NCBI RefSeq assembly: GCF_007747995.1
Contig: NZ_CP036276.1
Location: 976,001 to 1,040,000, forward strand
Direction: 5' to 3'
DNA length: 64,000 nt
Source of the DNA: Symmachiella dynata
Lineage (GTDB): Bacteria; Planctomycetota; Planctomycetia; Planctomycetales; Planctomycetaceae
In this document: positions 25,358 through 34,602 of the stretch, in pieces
Numbering within the stretch: the stretch's first letter is position 1
Layout of the letters: the number at the start of each line of letters is the position of its first letter
The notes under the pieces: generated by a model
Told to the model about the DNA's origin: nothing
The model's input: only the letters and a program-made list of their open reading frames with translations
Databases searched by the model: none
Program-made: the position numbers and the translations under genes

Positions 25358-25622
25358 CGGATCGCACCGGCGGATCGGACAATCGAAGATTTCGGGCCTG
25401 GACCGTTATTTAGAAAACATTCCGCCGACGGAAAAACCGAAACTGCGTACAGGACTGTGGAAAGCCGGATTGGCATGCGAAGTGCATGTTTCCGATTGGA
25501 AATTCGTCGATGAGCAATGGATGGCTGCAATCGAGACAGTTTTTGATTGCATGAGTTGGAAACTCTGTCGACGTAATTGGCTTTGAGAACTGGTAACTAC
25601 TGAGTCGTTTGAAGGAAAACCG

Positions 25623-26915
25623 ATGCCATCCGGTAATGATGTAACTTCTGGGAGTCGCGGAGCGACCGGTAAAAAAAACGCAAATTGCTCATTCTGTCGC
25701 AAAAGTTATAGGGAGGTCGGCCCGCTCGTAGAAGGCCCGTCCGACGTCTATATCTGCGGCGAATGTATCGAATTGTGCCAATCCATATTGGAACAGGAAC
25801 GCCGTCGCCGCGGATCGTCCCCCAGCCTCTTCACCAAGGTTCCCACTCCGCGTGAAATCGTGGAGAATCTGGAACAGTATGTGATCGGGCAGGATCGTGC
25901 CAAAAAGGTCTTGGCGGTCGCCGTACACAATCACTACAAACGGCTGATGATCAGCGCCGATGCCGACAACGACGTTGAAGTCGAAAAGTCGAACATCATG
26001 CTCATCGGTCCGACCGGCTGCGGGAAAACCCTGTTGGCCCGGACGTTGGCCCGGACTTTACAAGTTCCGTTCGCCATCGGCGACGCCACGACGTTGACCG
26101 AAGCCGGCTATGTCGGTGAAGACGTCGAGAACCTGTTATTGAAATTATTACACGCCGCCGACTTCGACATCGAAGCCGCTCAGCGTGGAATTTTATTCAT
26201 CGACGAAATCGACAAAATTGGCAAGACAAGCCAAAACGTCTCGATCACCCGCGACGTTTCCGGCGAAGGGGTGCAACAAGCCCTGCTGAAAATGCTCGAA
26301 GGGACTGTGGCCAACGTTCCTCCTCAAGGAGGCCGCAAACACCCTGAACAGCAATATATCCAAATGGACACCACAAATATCCTGTTCATCTGCGGCGGGA
26401 CGTTTGTGGGCTTGGAAGACATCATCGCCAAGCGGCTGGGCAACAAGGTGATCGGCTTCGGGTCCAGCGGCAGCGGCGGGGGCAGCACTCGCAGCGAAAA
26501 CGAAAAGGGCGAATTGCTCAGCCAAGTCTGTGTCGATGACATCTTGGAATTCGGATTGATTCCCGAATTGGTCGGACGTCTGCCGGTCGCCACCGCATTG
26601 ACGCCGCTCGACAAGGAACATCTGGTACGCATCATGCAAGAACCGCGCAATTCGCTGGTTCGGCAGTACCAAAAGTTCTTCGAGATGGAAAACGCCGAGT
26701 TGGAATTCACCCCCGAAGCCCTGCTGGAGATTGCCGGCATGGCCAAGGAAAAAGATACCGGTGCTCGCGGACTGCGGAGTATCGTCGAGCAAGTGATGTT
26801 CGATATTATGTACGAATTGCCCGAACGCACCGAGCACGGCAAGTACATCCTCAACGACCGCATGGTGCGGGGCGAGGAGCAAATGTTTTCACAAGACGAC
26901 TCCGCCGCCGCCTAA
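25623..26915 (+). CDS. clpX: ClpX, ATPase subunit of ClpXP
   Basis: Unfolds tagged proteins and feeds them to ClpP. AAGGA is 6 bases upstream of the ATG. The N-terminal zinc-binding domain has Cys 22, 25, 45 and 48. The AAA+ core shows GPTGCGKT (Walker A), ILFIDEID (Walker B), the pore loop AGYVGED, the RKHPEQQY pore-2 loop and IGFGSS, the ClpP-docking IGF loop. The C-terminal domain has [20 protein letters not shown]. Length 430 is normal. clpP and tig are not adjacent, which is unusual for bacteria in general. With McsA/McsB it supplies the protein-turnover theme of the window. Confidence 0.95.
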   Translation: MPSGNDVTSGSRGATGKKNANCSFCRKSYREVGPLVEGPSDVYICGECIELCQSILEQERRRRGSSPSLFTKVPTPREIVENLEQYVIGQDRAKKVLAVAVHNHYKRLMISADADNDVEVEKSNIMLIGPTGCGKTLLARTLARTLQVPFAIGDATTLTEAGYVGEDVENLLLKLLHAADFDIEAAQRGILFIDEIDKIGKTSQNVSITRDVSGEGVQQALLKMLEGTVANVPPQGGRKHPEQQYIQMDTTNILFICGGTFVGLEDIIAKRLGNKVIGFGSSGSGGGSTRSENEKGELLSQVCVDDILEFGLIPELVGRLPVATALTPLDKEHLVRIMQEPRNSLVRQYQKFFEMENAELEFTPEALLEIAGMAKEKDTGARGLRSIVEQVMFDIMYELPERTEHGKYILNDRMVRGEEQMFSQDDSAAA

Positions 26916-26983
26916 CGGTGGTAGCGCGGGTCGTCTGATCGGACAAGCGATGCAAGGTCGTTAGAACCCGTTTCAAGACCCAA

Positions 26984-28765
26984 TTACGCTTGTTCTCGAA
27001 CCCCATAAAGCCCGGCGACAATCTTGTCGATCCGGGCTTCTTGCTGCGCACAGTCCACTGCCGAGCCGCCCGCCTGCCGCGTATGGACTAGCTCCGCTAA
27101 CTGCTGCTCTTTTTTTGCATCCCGTGGTGGCAAGGGGAACCGCCGTAATACGTGCAAGTTGATCTCTAAATTCACGCCCCGCTGTTTGGCATGCCGGGCG
27201 AACCAGGCGGCGGCGATTGATGAATTTAGGATGCCGGTCAATGTCGCCAGACTCGGTTCTTGCAGCGTACGCGCTGAAATGAGATTCACTGAAAACCCGA
27301 CATAGGCGGCACTGCTGGCTAAAACGAACCGCGGCACGCGGCCCATTTGAATACTCAAGATTGCCGGTTCGGTAAAGATCCGCTGCTGACGCGGCCAATG
27401 CAAATGCCACCACGCATTCTGCCCCTGCCGCGTTTCCCGCCGTTGCTCCAGCACTTTTCGATACTTCTTCAAATGACGGCGTACGTTCGGAAATTTATCC
27501 AGCGTCGCCGCTGTGTCACGGGTTAAATACAACACCTGATGCGACGGCTGATCGGGCAGCGCGTAGCGGTCGAGCGTCGCTGTTTCGAAATAGGGTCGTA
27601 AAAGCGCACGTTCGGCGGCGTTGAAATCCAATTGCGCCACTTCGTCATCGGACAACACAAACACCCCGTCGCCGACGTTTGCTGTGCCGCCCAGTTTCTG
27701 TGCCAACCGTCGATTCACCCGCGGCGGATTCTCGGCCATGCCTTGCGCTGTGTCGTATGCCTCACCCAAGAGCCGGCACCCATCAAATCGATGCGCCTGC
27801 GCCAGTGGCCGCGCCAACGTCAGCCCGCCAGCGGTATAGAGATCGTCCTGAGTAAGTTCATAGGTGTCGACCTCTTCATCCAATTCCTGACTGGAATCTG
27901 GAAATGGGCAGGCGCGATTCTCCAACGAAATCACGCGACAGGAACTGTGCGAGCGCGCCTTGCGCATACGAACAATCAAATGCCGACCGGTAACGCCGTC
28001 GAAAATTTTGCGGGTTCCCAATAAGACGACTTCATCCAATGTCGTTTCTTGTCGCAGACGTTCAATCAATTTCTCCGCACCGCGCGAGGCAGTCCAATAA
28101 CTGTTGACAATAAACGACAACGTCCCCCCCGGCCGCAATAGGTCCAACCCGCGATGCAGGAAGTAGTAGCACAAATCCATCCGCGACTGCCGCCACTGCT
28201 TGCCCAACGGTGTGTGTGCGATCGTGTCGAAGAGCGCCTTCGCAGCCAGTTCACGGCGATAAGGAGGATTCCCCAATACCAGATCAAACCCACCCGCAGC
28301 AGCGATTTGCGGAAACGCATCGCGCCACGAAAATCCTTCGGTGACTTTCGCTGTCCGAGAAAAGTCCTCGCCAATCAGCGTGTTGCCGACCCGCAAGTTT
28401 GCCGCCAGGACACGCTCCACTTCAGCACGCAACTCCGCCGTGCGCGGTGCGATCCATGATTCCAAACGCTGCCGCGCTAGCTGGATCGCCTCGGGGTCCA
28501 GATCGACACCGAAAATCCGCTCACGAACGATCTTCAGTCGCCCGGCCACCGTCGACCGGCGTCCGGCGAGAATCTCTTCAGCGGCGCCAATCAGAAACAT
28601 CCCATCTCCACACGCGGGATCGAGAATCGTCCCCGATTGCTCCGAGTCGCCCTGCAGGCAGCCTCGTGCCATAAAACGGACGACCGGCGAGGGGGTGTAG
28701 AAACTCCCCAATTGCCGCCGCTCGGCCGGCGTCAGCCGCGTGATTGTAGAAGTCGTATCATCCAT
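26984..28765 (-). CDS. Eco57I-type adenine-N6 DNA methyltransferase (orphan)
   Basis: A predicted SAM-dependent DNA methyltransferase of 593 residues. RQLGSFYTPSPVVRFMA is the usual N-terminal region; DPACGDGMFLIGAA is motif I (SAM binding); FDLVLGNPPYRREL around residue 160 is motif IV (NPPY), the N6-adenine catalytic motif. The C-terminal half resembles the TaqI-like specificity domain. No nuclease signature (no PD-ExK pattern recognised) exists in the protein, and the neighbours, clpX and a small hypothetical, are not restriction genes. The start is MDDTTST; the frame is open 28 codons further but has no ribosome-binding site there. It is probably a solitary methyltransferase, or the partner of a nuclease elsewhere. 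Confidence 0.85.
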   Translation of the reverse strand: MDDTTSTITRLTPAERRQLGSFYTPSPVVRFMARGCLQGDSEQSGTILDPACGDGMFLIGAAEEILAGRRSTVAGRLKIVRERIFGVDLDPEAIQLARQRLESWIAPRTAELRAEVERVLAANLRVGNTLIGEDFSRTAKVTEGFSWRDAFPQIAAAGGFDLVLGNPPYRRELAAKALFDTIAHTPLGKQWRQSRMDLCYYFLHRGLDLLRPGGTLSFIVNSYWTASRGAEKLIERLRQETTLDEVVLLGTRKIFDGVTGRHLIVRMRKARSHSSCRVISLENRACPFPDSSQELDEEVDTYELTQDDLYTAGGLTLARPLAQAHRFDGCRLLGEAYDTAQGMAENPPRVNRRLAQKLGGTANVGDGVFVLSDDEVAQLDFNAAERALLRPYFETATLDRYALPDQPSHQVLYLTRDTAATLDKFPNVRRHLKKYRKVLEQRRETRQGQNAWWHLHWPRQQRIFTEPAILSIQMGRVPRFVLASSAAYVGFSVNLISARTLQEPSLATLTGILNSSIAAAWFARHAKQRGVNLEINLHVLRRFPLPPRDAKKEQQLAELVHTRQAGGSAVDCAQQEARIDKIVAGLYGVREQA

Positions 28766-28787
28766 GTTACGGCCGCGGGTCAGTGTC

Positions 28788-29105
28788 CTAGTTTGAGGTT
28801 CTGGAGTGTGGCGCGGAGGTGAAACGATATTGCCAGTTTCCTGCACCATCGTGTTCTACATCTGTGATTTCGATCAAATGAGCCTGCTCGTTGACGTGTA
28901 AAGTATACTCAGCAAGATCGAGCATGGTTTGGTAGTTGTCTACCCATTCGCCCATTTCGCCCGGGTACGCGATAGGGTCCAACCGAAAAGCCCCTTCCCA
29001 ATAGACAATGGTCCCCTTCTGGGTGGGAAGATATTTTCCAGTCACCTCATAGGGGGAGCTATTGCTCCCGCCGGTCAAATGTCCACTGAAATCGATTTCT
29101 TCCAT
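28788..29105 (-). CDS. Small hypothetical protein
   Basis: A predicted 105-residue soluble protein, not recognised. It begins MEEIDFSGHLTGGSNSS; VTGKYLPTQKGTIVYW, FRLDPIAYPGEMGEWV and HLIEITDVEHDGAGN suggest a small beta-rich domain. It lies 22 bases upstream of the methyltransferase on the same strand, so the two may be cotranscribed, and diverges from the VWA gene. The coding call rests on an intact, protein-like frame with few competing frames. Confidence 0.55.
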   Translation of the reverse strand: MEEIDFSGHLTGGSNSSPYEVTGKYLPTQKGTIVYWEGAFRLDPIAYPGEMGEWVDNYQTMLDLAEYTLHVNEQAHLIEITDVEHDGAGNWQYRFTSAPHSRTSN

Positions 29106-29234
29106 ATGCCTGATTCCGGCCAGCGCATGCGAAATAGGAGACGACCTGGCCGAGTATATCATAATCGGCGGATTGCCAGCGGTCGCTACGGTGTCTACCA
29201 TTGACGTAGCTATTTTTCAGGGAGCCGATGCGTT

Positions 29235-30374
29235 ATGCCCGAGTTTGAATACAGCCGCTGGGACGGCACCCAACAATTCACGCCGCAGTCCGCTGATAGT
29301 ATTTTCGATCAGCTCAGCAATTATATGATGGACTACGGCGAAAACGTGCTCGATATGCTCGACCAACTCCAGGAGGACAATCCCGAAATCCTGGATTTGC
29401 TGCTCAAGCAAGGTTATATCGACCGCGACGAAGACGGAAAGTTCATGGTCACCGGCAAGGGAGTCAAGCGCGCCGAGACGCGAGCCCTGGAAGACCTGTT
29501 CGAGATCTCCCGCAAAGACAAACTGGGCAGCCACGAAACCGAATTTCGCGGTGCCGGGCAAACCGTGCACGAGGAGTCCAAGCCGTACGAATACGGCGAC
29601 CCGGTGTCGAACCTCAACATGCATGAAACACTCAAGAACGCCCTCTATCGACAAGGGGGCGGCTCGCCGATTCATGTGGGCGAAGAGGACTTCGTCGTCC
29701 ACGATACCGAATATCAAACCTCCTGCGCCACGGTCGTGTTGCTCGATATGTCGGGCAGCATGATGCGCTACGGAAAATTCGGCCAAGCCAAACGCGTGGC
29801 GATGGCGCTGCAATCACTTGTCCGAGGCAAATACCAAGGGGACTTTTTGCAGGTCGTCGGGTTCTATACCTATGCCACATCTCTGTCCGAACGAGAATTG
29901 CTCTACGCCGCTCCCAAACAGGTCAGCATTTTTGATTCGCGCGTCCGCATGCGGATCGATTTGGACAATCCCCCCGCCTTCGTGCCGGAACACTTCACCA
30001 ATATTCAAGCCGGCCTGCAATTCGCCCGCCGTATCCTCAGCCGCCAACCCGCGCAAAACAAACAGATCATCACCATCACCGACGGCGAACCGACCGCGCA
30101 CATCGAAGGCCGCGAAATAGTGCTCGTCTACCCTCCAGCACAAAGCACCGCCCGCCGCACCTTGGCCGAAGTCCGGCGCTGCGCCGACGAGGGAATCCAC
30201 CTCTCCAGCTTTGCCCTGATCGAGGATTATTTCTATCTGGGGTTGGTCAACTTCGTCGAACAAATGGCCGAAGTCTCCCACGGCGTGAGCGCCTACTGCG
30301 ATGCCAACGACCTCGGGAACATGGTCATCGACAGCTTCGTCGGCGGCCGCAAAAAACGCCGCGTCGTTGGGTAA
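29235..30374 (+). CDS. VWA-domain protein
   Basis: A 379-residue cytosolic protein with a von Willebrand factor A domain in the C-terminal half. The MIDAS motif is at about residue 170-175 (VVLLDMSGSMM) and later acidic residues (TDGEPTAH) complete the metal site. The N-terminal ~150 residues are helical and acidic, with DMLDQLQEDNPEILDLLLKQ without a known domain name. VWA proteins of this type often work with MoxR-like AAA+ ATPases, but none lies nearby. GGGAG is 10 bases before the ATG. A palindromic repeat follows the stop. Confidence 0.8.
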   Translation: MPEFEYSRWDGTQQFTPQSADSIFDQLSNYMMDYGENVLDMLDQLQEDNPEILDLLLKQGYIDRDEDGKFMVTGKGVKRAETRALEDLFEISRKDKLGSHETEFRGAGQTVHEESKPYEYGDPVSNLNMHETLKNALYRQGGGSPIHVGEEDFVVHDTEYQTSCATVVLLDMSGSMMRYGKFGQAKRVAMALQSLVRGKYQGDFLQVVGFYTYATSLSERELLYAAPKQVSIFDSRVRMRIDLDNPPAFVPEHFTNIQAGLQFARRILSRQPAQNKQIITITDGEPTAHIEGREIVLVYPPAQSTARRTLAEVRRCADEGIHLSSFALIEDYFYLGLVNFVEQMAEVSHGVSAYCDANDLGNMVIDSFVGGRKKRRVVG

Positions 30375-30387
30375 AGATTCCACAACC

Positions 30388-30500
30388 GGGGTGCCACTGG
30401 CGGCTCGTCCGCCAGTGCGGTGTTACAGAGCGGTTTTCGTGCCTCTGAACACCGAACGACGTGCGCACTGGCTGGCAAGCAGCCAGTGGCACCCGGCGAA
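30388..30500. repeat. Twin palindromes of the gtgccactggc family
   Basis: CACTGGCGG-ctcgt-CCGCCAGTG near 30394-30417 and CACTGGCTG-gcaag-CAGCCAGTG near 30465-30488, flanked by gtgcc/ggcac. The outermost parts gggtgccactgg (30389) and ccagtggcaccc (30484) are inverted copies, so the unit is a palindrome of palindromes. It starts 14 bases after the VWA stop codon. Confidence 0.75.
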
Positions 30501-30616
30501 GATGCTTCTTCCAGAAATTGCACACCATCCCGATTACGCTTGCCAACCACCAACCCGTCCCGCAAAATAGAAGATGACAGTCATCCCACCCCCCATTCCC
30601 TCCCAGGAGTTCGATT

Positions 30617-32905
30617 TTGCGCGCTTCGTCGAAACATGACCGGGGATTTCCGAGATTGTGGGGACTTGCGCTTGGTGTGCTGCTGTGCATTTCGGCGTGG
30701 GCAGCAATTACCGCGGGCGAACCGACGGGGGAGAATCCGGACCTCGATGCGTATCGCATCGAACTGAGCGATGTTGATTACGAGCATTGGTCGTTTTTAC
30801 CGATCACTCTTCCCGCGCCGCCCGAAATTGACGACGCTTGGATTCGCAATCCGATCGATGCGTTTGTGCTGCAAAAACTGCGCGACGAGGGACTCACTCC
30901 TTCGCCACCCGCCGATGATCGAACGTGGGTCCGTCGCGTCTATTTTGACCTGATCGGTTTGCCGCCCGCGCCCGAAGAGGTGCGAGCCTTTCTTGACGAT
31001 GCGGCGGCCGACAAGCGCGAACGACTGGTGGACCGTTTGTTGGCCGATCCTGGTTATGGGATCCGTTGGGGCCGGCGTTGGCTCGACGTGGTGCGGTATG
31101 CGGAGACGAATGGTTACGAGCGCGACGGCGATAAGCCCAGCGCGTGGCGGTATCGCGACTATGTCATCGATTCGCTCAACGCCGATAAACCATTCGACCG
31201 TTTCCTCACCGAACAACTCGCCGGTGACGAAGTCCGCGACGTGAGTGCCGAGACGTTGATCGCCACCACGTTTTTGCGACTGGGGACCTGGGACGATGAA
31301 CCGGCCGATCCCAAGGTCGACCGATATGACCAACTTGATGACGTGCTGGGGACGGTCAGTTCCACGTTTTTGGGCATGACCCTGCGTTGCGCGCGGTGCC
31401 ACAATCACAAGTTCGAACCGATTTCGCAAATCGACTACGCCCGCATGTTGGCGATCTTCGAACCGCTCAAACGTCCGCAGAAAAAACGGGCCGACCTCGA
31501 CGTGCTCGTCGGAACACCCGAAGAACTCGCCGCATTCGCAGCAGCGGAGGACCGTCATCAGGACGCCTTGGAAACTCTCCAAGACCAAATCTCTGACCTG
31601 GATGAGCACGTCCGCGCACGATTTTTCGCTGTCGGGAAAACCGAAATCGCCGCCGATGCGCTGCAGGCTCACCAAACGACCTCCAAGAAACGGACGAGCC
31701 AACAGAAAAGACTTGTCGGCAAAACACAACGACAATTGGATAAGGAGATCCGTGCGTCGCGCACACCCGATGAACAACGACAACGCGACGCGTTTCGATC
31801 GGCAATCCAAGCCATTGAAGCAGCCGCACCGGTTTCACCTCCCCGCGGCTACATTTGGCGAGAAACAATTGATGCAATTCCCGTCACACACGTGTTTCGT
31901 CGTGGCGACCCCACGACACCGGCTGGTGAAGTTCAACCAGGTTTCCCTGCGGTCCTGCGAGATGTGAACGTTGAAATACCGACTCCTGATAAATCGCGAT
32001 CAACGACGGGGCGGCGTTTGGCGCTGGCCAAGTGGATGACCTCTCCCCAAAACCCCTTGGTCGCCCGCGTGGCGGTAAATCGGATTTGGCAGGGGCACTT
32101 CGGTGAGGGGTTGGTCCGCAGCGAAAACGATTTCGGCATCATGGGCCTGCCGCCGTCGCATCCGGAATTGCTCGACTGGTTGGCGCATACGTTTCGCGAA
32201 AACGGTTGGAGCCTCAAGTCGCTGCACAGGCTGATCGTGTTGAGCAACACCTATGCCCAATCCAGCACGGTCCGCACCGAAGCGGCAGACGCTGATCCGG
32301 AGAATGAATGGTTCTGGAGGTTTCCGCTGCGGCGGCTGGAGGCGGAACCGCTGCGTGATTCGATCTTAGCGGTCAGCGGCAAATTAAATCACAAGATGGG
32401 CGGACCGAGCGTCTATCCCAAGATCGCCGAAGAAGTCCTCGCCGGCCAATCTCGACCGGGACTGGGGTGGGGAAAATCGGACGAGGCCGAAGCGTCGCGT
32501 CGCGCGATTTACATTTTCATGAAACGCTCCATGTTGGTGCCGCTACTGGAATTGTTCGACCTGGCCGATACGACCGCCTCGTGTGAACAACGATCCCGCT
32601 CCACAATTCCGACCCAAGCGCTCACGTTGCTCAACGGCGAATTCCTCAATCGGCAAGCGGCCTATTTCGCCGAGCGACTGACAGGCGAAGACCGCGCAGC
32701 CCGCGTCCAACAAGCGTATCAATGGGCCTTATCCCGCGACGCCGATGAAACAGAACTCGCCACCGCTCTCGATTTTTTAGACCGCCAACAACAGTTGATC
32801 TTCAATGAAACTCCCGGCATGACAGTCGCCGAAGCAGACAAACAAGTTTGGCAGGCGTTCTGTTTGGCGATCTATAATTTGAACGAGTTCGTTTATATTG
32901 ATTGA
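30617..32905 (+). CDS. DUF1549/DUF1553 protein
   Basis: A 762-residue exported protein of the planctomycete DUF1549-DUF1553 type. TTG 30617 is the start: CAGGAG lies 7 bases before it and it gives a proper signal peptide (LGVLLCISAWAAITAGE). After a short linker the DUF1549 domain shows VYFDLIGLPPAPEEV and GMTLRCARCHNHKFEP, the latter with a CxxCH that is a family signature. A coiled, Gln/Arg-rich linker spans ~residues 330-400, and the DUF1553 domain follows with VAVNRIWQGHFGEGLV and LLDWLAHTF. Some homologs carry an N-terminal cytochrome c domain; this one does not. It pairs with the DUF1501 gene downstream. The pair's function is not established. Confidence 0.9.
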   Translation: MRASSKHDRGFPRLWGLALGVLLCISAWAAITAGEPTGENPDLDAYRIELSDVDYEHWSFLPITLPAPPEIDDAWIRNPIDAFVLQKLRDEGLTPSPPADDRTWVRRVYFDLIGLPPAPEEVRAFLDDAAADKRERLVDRLLADPGYGIRWGRRWLDVVRYAETNGYERDGDKPSAWRYRDYVIDSLNADKPFDRFLTEQLAGDEVRDVSAETLIATTFLRLGTWDDEPADPKVDRYDQLDDVLGTVSSTFLGMTLRCARCHNHKFEPISQIDYARMLAIFEPLKRPQKKRADLDVLVGTPEELAAFAAAEDRHQDALETLQDQISDLDEHVRARFFAVGKTEIAADALQAHQTTSKKRTSQQKRLVGKTQRQLDKEIRASRTPDEQRQRDAFRSAIQAIEAAAPVSPPRGYIWRETIDAIPVTHVFRRGDPTTPAGEVQPGFPAVLRDVNVEIPTPDKSRSTTGRRLALAKWMTSPQNPLVARVAVNRIWQGHFGEGLVRSENDFGIMGLPPSHPELLDWLAHTFRENGWSLKSLHRLIVLSNTYAQSSTVRTEAADADPENEWFWRFPLRRLEAEPLRDSILAVSGKLNHKMGGPSVYPKIAEEVLAGQSRPGLGWGKSDEAEASRRAIYIFMKRSMLVPLLELFDLADTTASCEQRSRSTIPTQALTLLNGEFLNRQAAYFAERLTGEDRAARVQQAYQWALSRDADETELATALDFLDRQQQLIFNETPGMTVAEADKQVWQAFCLAIYNLNEFVYID

Positions 32906-32928
32906 GTGTTTTACTGAAAGAAATCAGA

Positions 32929-33022
32929 ACCACGAAAGACACGAAATGCACGAAAACAAATTAGAAAAAATTAGAGGTCACTGAAGAGAGTCATCTCATT
33001 TCTTTTTCGTGTCTTTCGTGGT
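32929..33022. repeat. Inverted pair of accacgaaag repeats
   Basis: 32929-32957 reads accacgaaagacacgaaatg and on; 33003-33022 is the inverse (tttttcgtgtctttcgtggt). The two can pair across ~50 bases. It fills the gap between the DUF1549 and DUF1501 genes and may be a processing or terminator structure between them. Confidence 0.7.
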
Positions 33023-33065
33023 TAAATCTTTTTTAGTTGCGGCTTGCCATGGTGTTAGGACTTTG

Positions 33066-34526
33066 ATGTTTTCACAACAGGACAAATTGACACCCTGTGG
33101 ACGCACGCGACGGGAATTCCTGTGGCAGGCTGGGGGTGGGTTTGCTGGGACGGCGCTGACCGGCATGTTGGCCGCTGATGGGTTTTTCGATACGCCCGCT
33201 GTGGCTGGCGAGGCAAAAGTTGCATCTCCGTTGGCAGCCAAGCGGCCGCATTTTGCGGCGCGGGCGAAGTCGGTCATTTTCTTGTTCATGTATGGCGGTC
33301 CAAGCCAAGTCGACCTGTGGGATCCCAAGCCGGAACTCGTTAAACGCGACGGCGAGGTGATGCCCAACCTCGACAACGATCCGCTGTTCAAAGTCCGCAA
33401 TCCCGGCAAACTGCTCGGCAGTACGCGAACCTTCACCCCCGCAGGGGAATCAGGTATCCCGGTTTCCGATCTGTTTCCACATGTCGCGAATTGCGTGGAC
33501 GATATTGCCGTCATCCGTTCGATGTATGCCGATAGCTTTGCGCATGGCAGTGGTTTATTGCAAATGAATACCGGCTTCGTCCGGCAAGGGAATCCCAGTT
33601 GCGGTTCATGGATCAATTACGGACTGGGAACGTCGAATCAAAATCTGCCCGGTTATGTGGTGTTGCTCGATCATCGCGGGGGACCGATTACTGGCCCGCC
33701 GAATTGGAGTAGCGGCTATATGCCGGCGACCTATCAAGGGACGCAGTTCCGTACGACCGGTGCGCCGATTGTCGATTTGCGTTCTTCGATTGGACTTTCA
33801 CAGCAACGACAGCGCGACCAACTCGACCTGATCGGAATGTTGAATCAACGGCATCAGCAACAGCGTTCGGGAGAGTCGGATCTACAATCACGGATTGATT
33901 CCTACGAGTTGGCCTTTCGCATGCAACAACACGCCCCCGAAGCGGTTGACCTGTCCGCTGAATCAGCAGCCACGCAGTCGCTGTACGGATTGGATGATCG
34001 ACAGACAGAAAAATTCGGGCGACGCTGTTTGATGGCGCGGCGCTTGGTGGAACGCGGCGTGCGGTTCGTGCAGGTCTATTCCGGCGGCGGGCATTCCGAA
34101 CAAACCTGGGACGCGCACAGCAACGTCAACAAAAACCATGAAGAGCATTGCCGCAACACCGATCGGCCGGTTGCCGGATTGTTGCAAGACCTGAAGCGGC
34201 GCGGCTTGTTGGACGAAACGCTCGTCGTCTGGACGGGGGAGTTCGGCCGCACACCGACAGCACAAAACGGCAAAGGCCGCGATCACAGTCCCCGCGGTTT
34301 TAGCGCCTGGATGGCCGGTGGCGGTGTCAAAGGGGGACAAACGATCGGCGCCACGGACGAATTTGGCTTTGCTGCTGTGGAAAACAAAGTCCACGTCCAC
34401 GACCTACACGCCACGATCCTGCATCTGTTGGGGCTGGATCACGAGTTGCTGACCTATTTCCACGGCGGCCGCGACATGCGGTTGACCGATGTCGAAGGCC
34501 GCGTAGTCCGCGAGCTACTAGCGTAG
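33066..34526 (+). CDS. DUF1501 protein with Tat signal
   Basis: A 486-residue exported protein. ATG 33066 yields a twin-arginine signal: RTRREFLWQAGGGFAG around residues 12-27. The mature domain has FMYGGPSQVDLWDPKPEL, the opening of DUF1501, a sulfatase/phosphatase-fold family, with later GGHSEQTWDAHSNV, VVWTGEFGRTP and DHSPRGFSAW motifs that contain likely metal or catalytic residues (Asp, His). This protein is the standard partner of DUF1549/DUF1553 proteins and is exported folded, perhaps with a cofactor. The frame extends upstream into the repeat, which is not part of the gene. Confidence 0.9.
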   Translation: MFSQQDKLTPCGRTRREFLWQAGGGFAGTALTGMLAADGFFDTPAVAGEAKVASPLAAKRPHFAARAKSVIFLFMYGGPSQVDLWDPKPELVKRDGEVMPNLDNDPLFKVRNPGKLLGSTRTFTPAGESGIPVSDLFPHVANCVDDIAVIRSMYADSFAHGSGLLQMNTGFVRQGNPSCGSWINYGLGTSNQNLPGYVVLLDHRGGPITGPPNWSSGYMPATYQGTQFRTTGAPIVDLRSSIGLSQQRQRDQLDLIGMLNQRHQQQRSGESDLQSRIDSYELAFRMQQHAPEAVDLSAESAATQSLYGLDDRQTEKFGRRCLMARRLVERGVRFVQVYSGGGHSEQTWDAHSNVNKNHEEHCRNTDRPVAGLLQDLKRRGLLDETLVVWTGEFGRTPTAQNGKGRDHSPRGFSAWMAGGGVKGGQTIGATDEFGFAAVENKVHVHDLHATILHLLGLDHELLTYFHGGRDMRLTDVEGRVVRELLA

Positions 34527-34535
34527 CTAGGTATT

Positions 34536-34600
34536 AGGCTTGAGGCTTGGGGACGTTCAACGCTCCCCCCCTCAAGCCTGTTCCCTCACGCCTGTCCCCT
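34536..34600. repeat. Inverted ctcaagcct-family pair
   Basis: aggcttgaggcttggggac (34536-34555) and cccctcaagcctgttccctc and on (34566-34600), on opposite strands. It fills the 76-base space between two convergent genes. Confidence 0.7.
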
Positions 34601-34602
34601 AC

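Noticed and set aside
26984..30374. A new defence island made of methyltransferase, small protein and VWA gene
   Set aside because: The VWA gene is divergent, no nuclease or ATPase is present and there are no mobile-element marks; only a modest orphan-methyltransferase note is justified.
30797..31810. A 337-residue minus-strand frame opposite the DUF1549 gene
   Set aside because: Shadow of a recognised family gene, with no own start signal.
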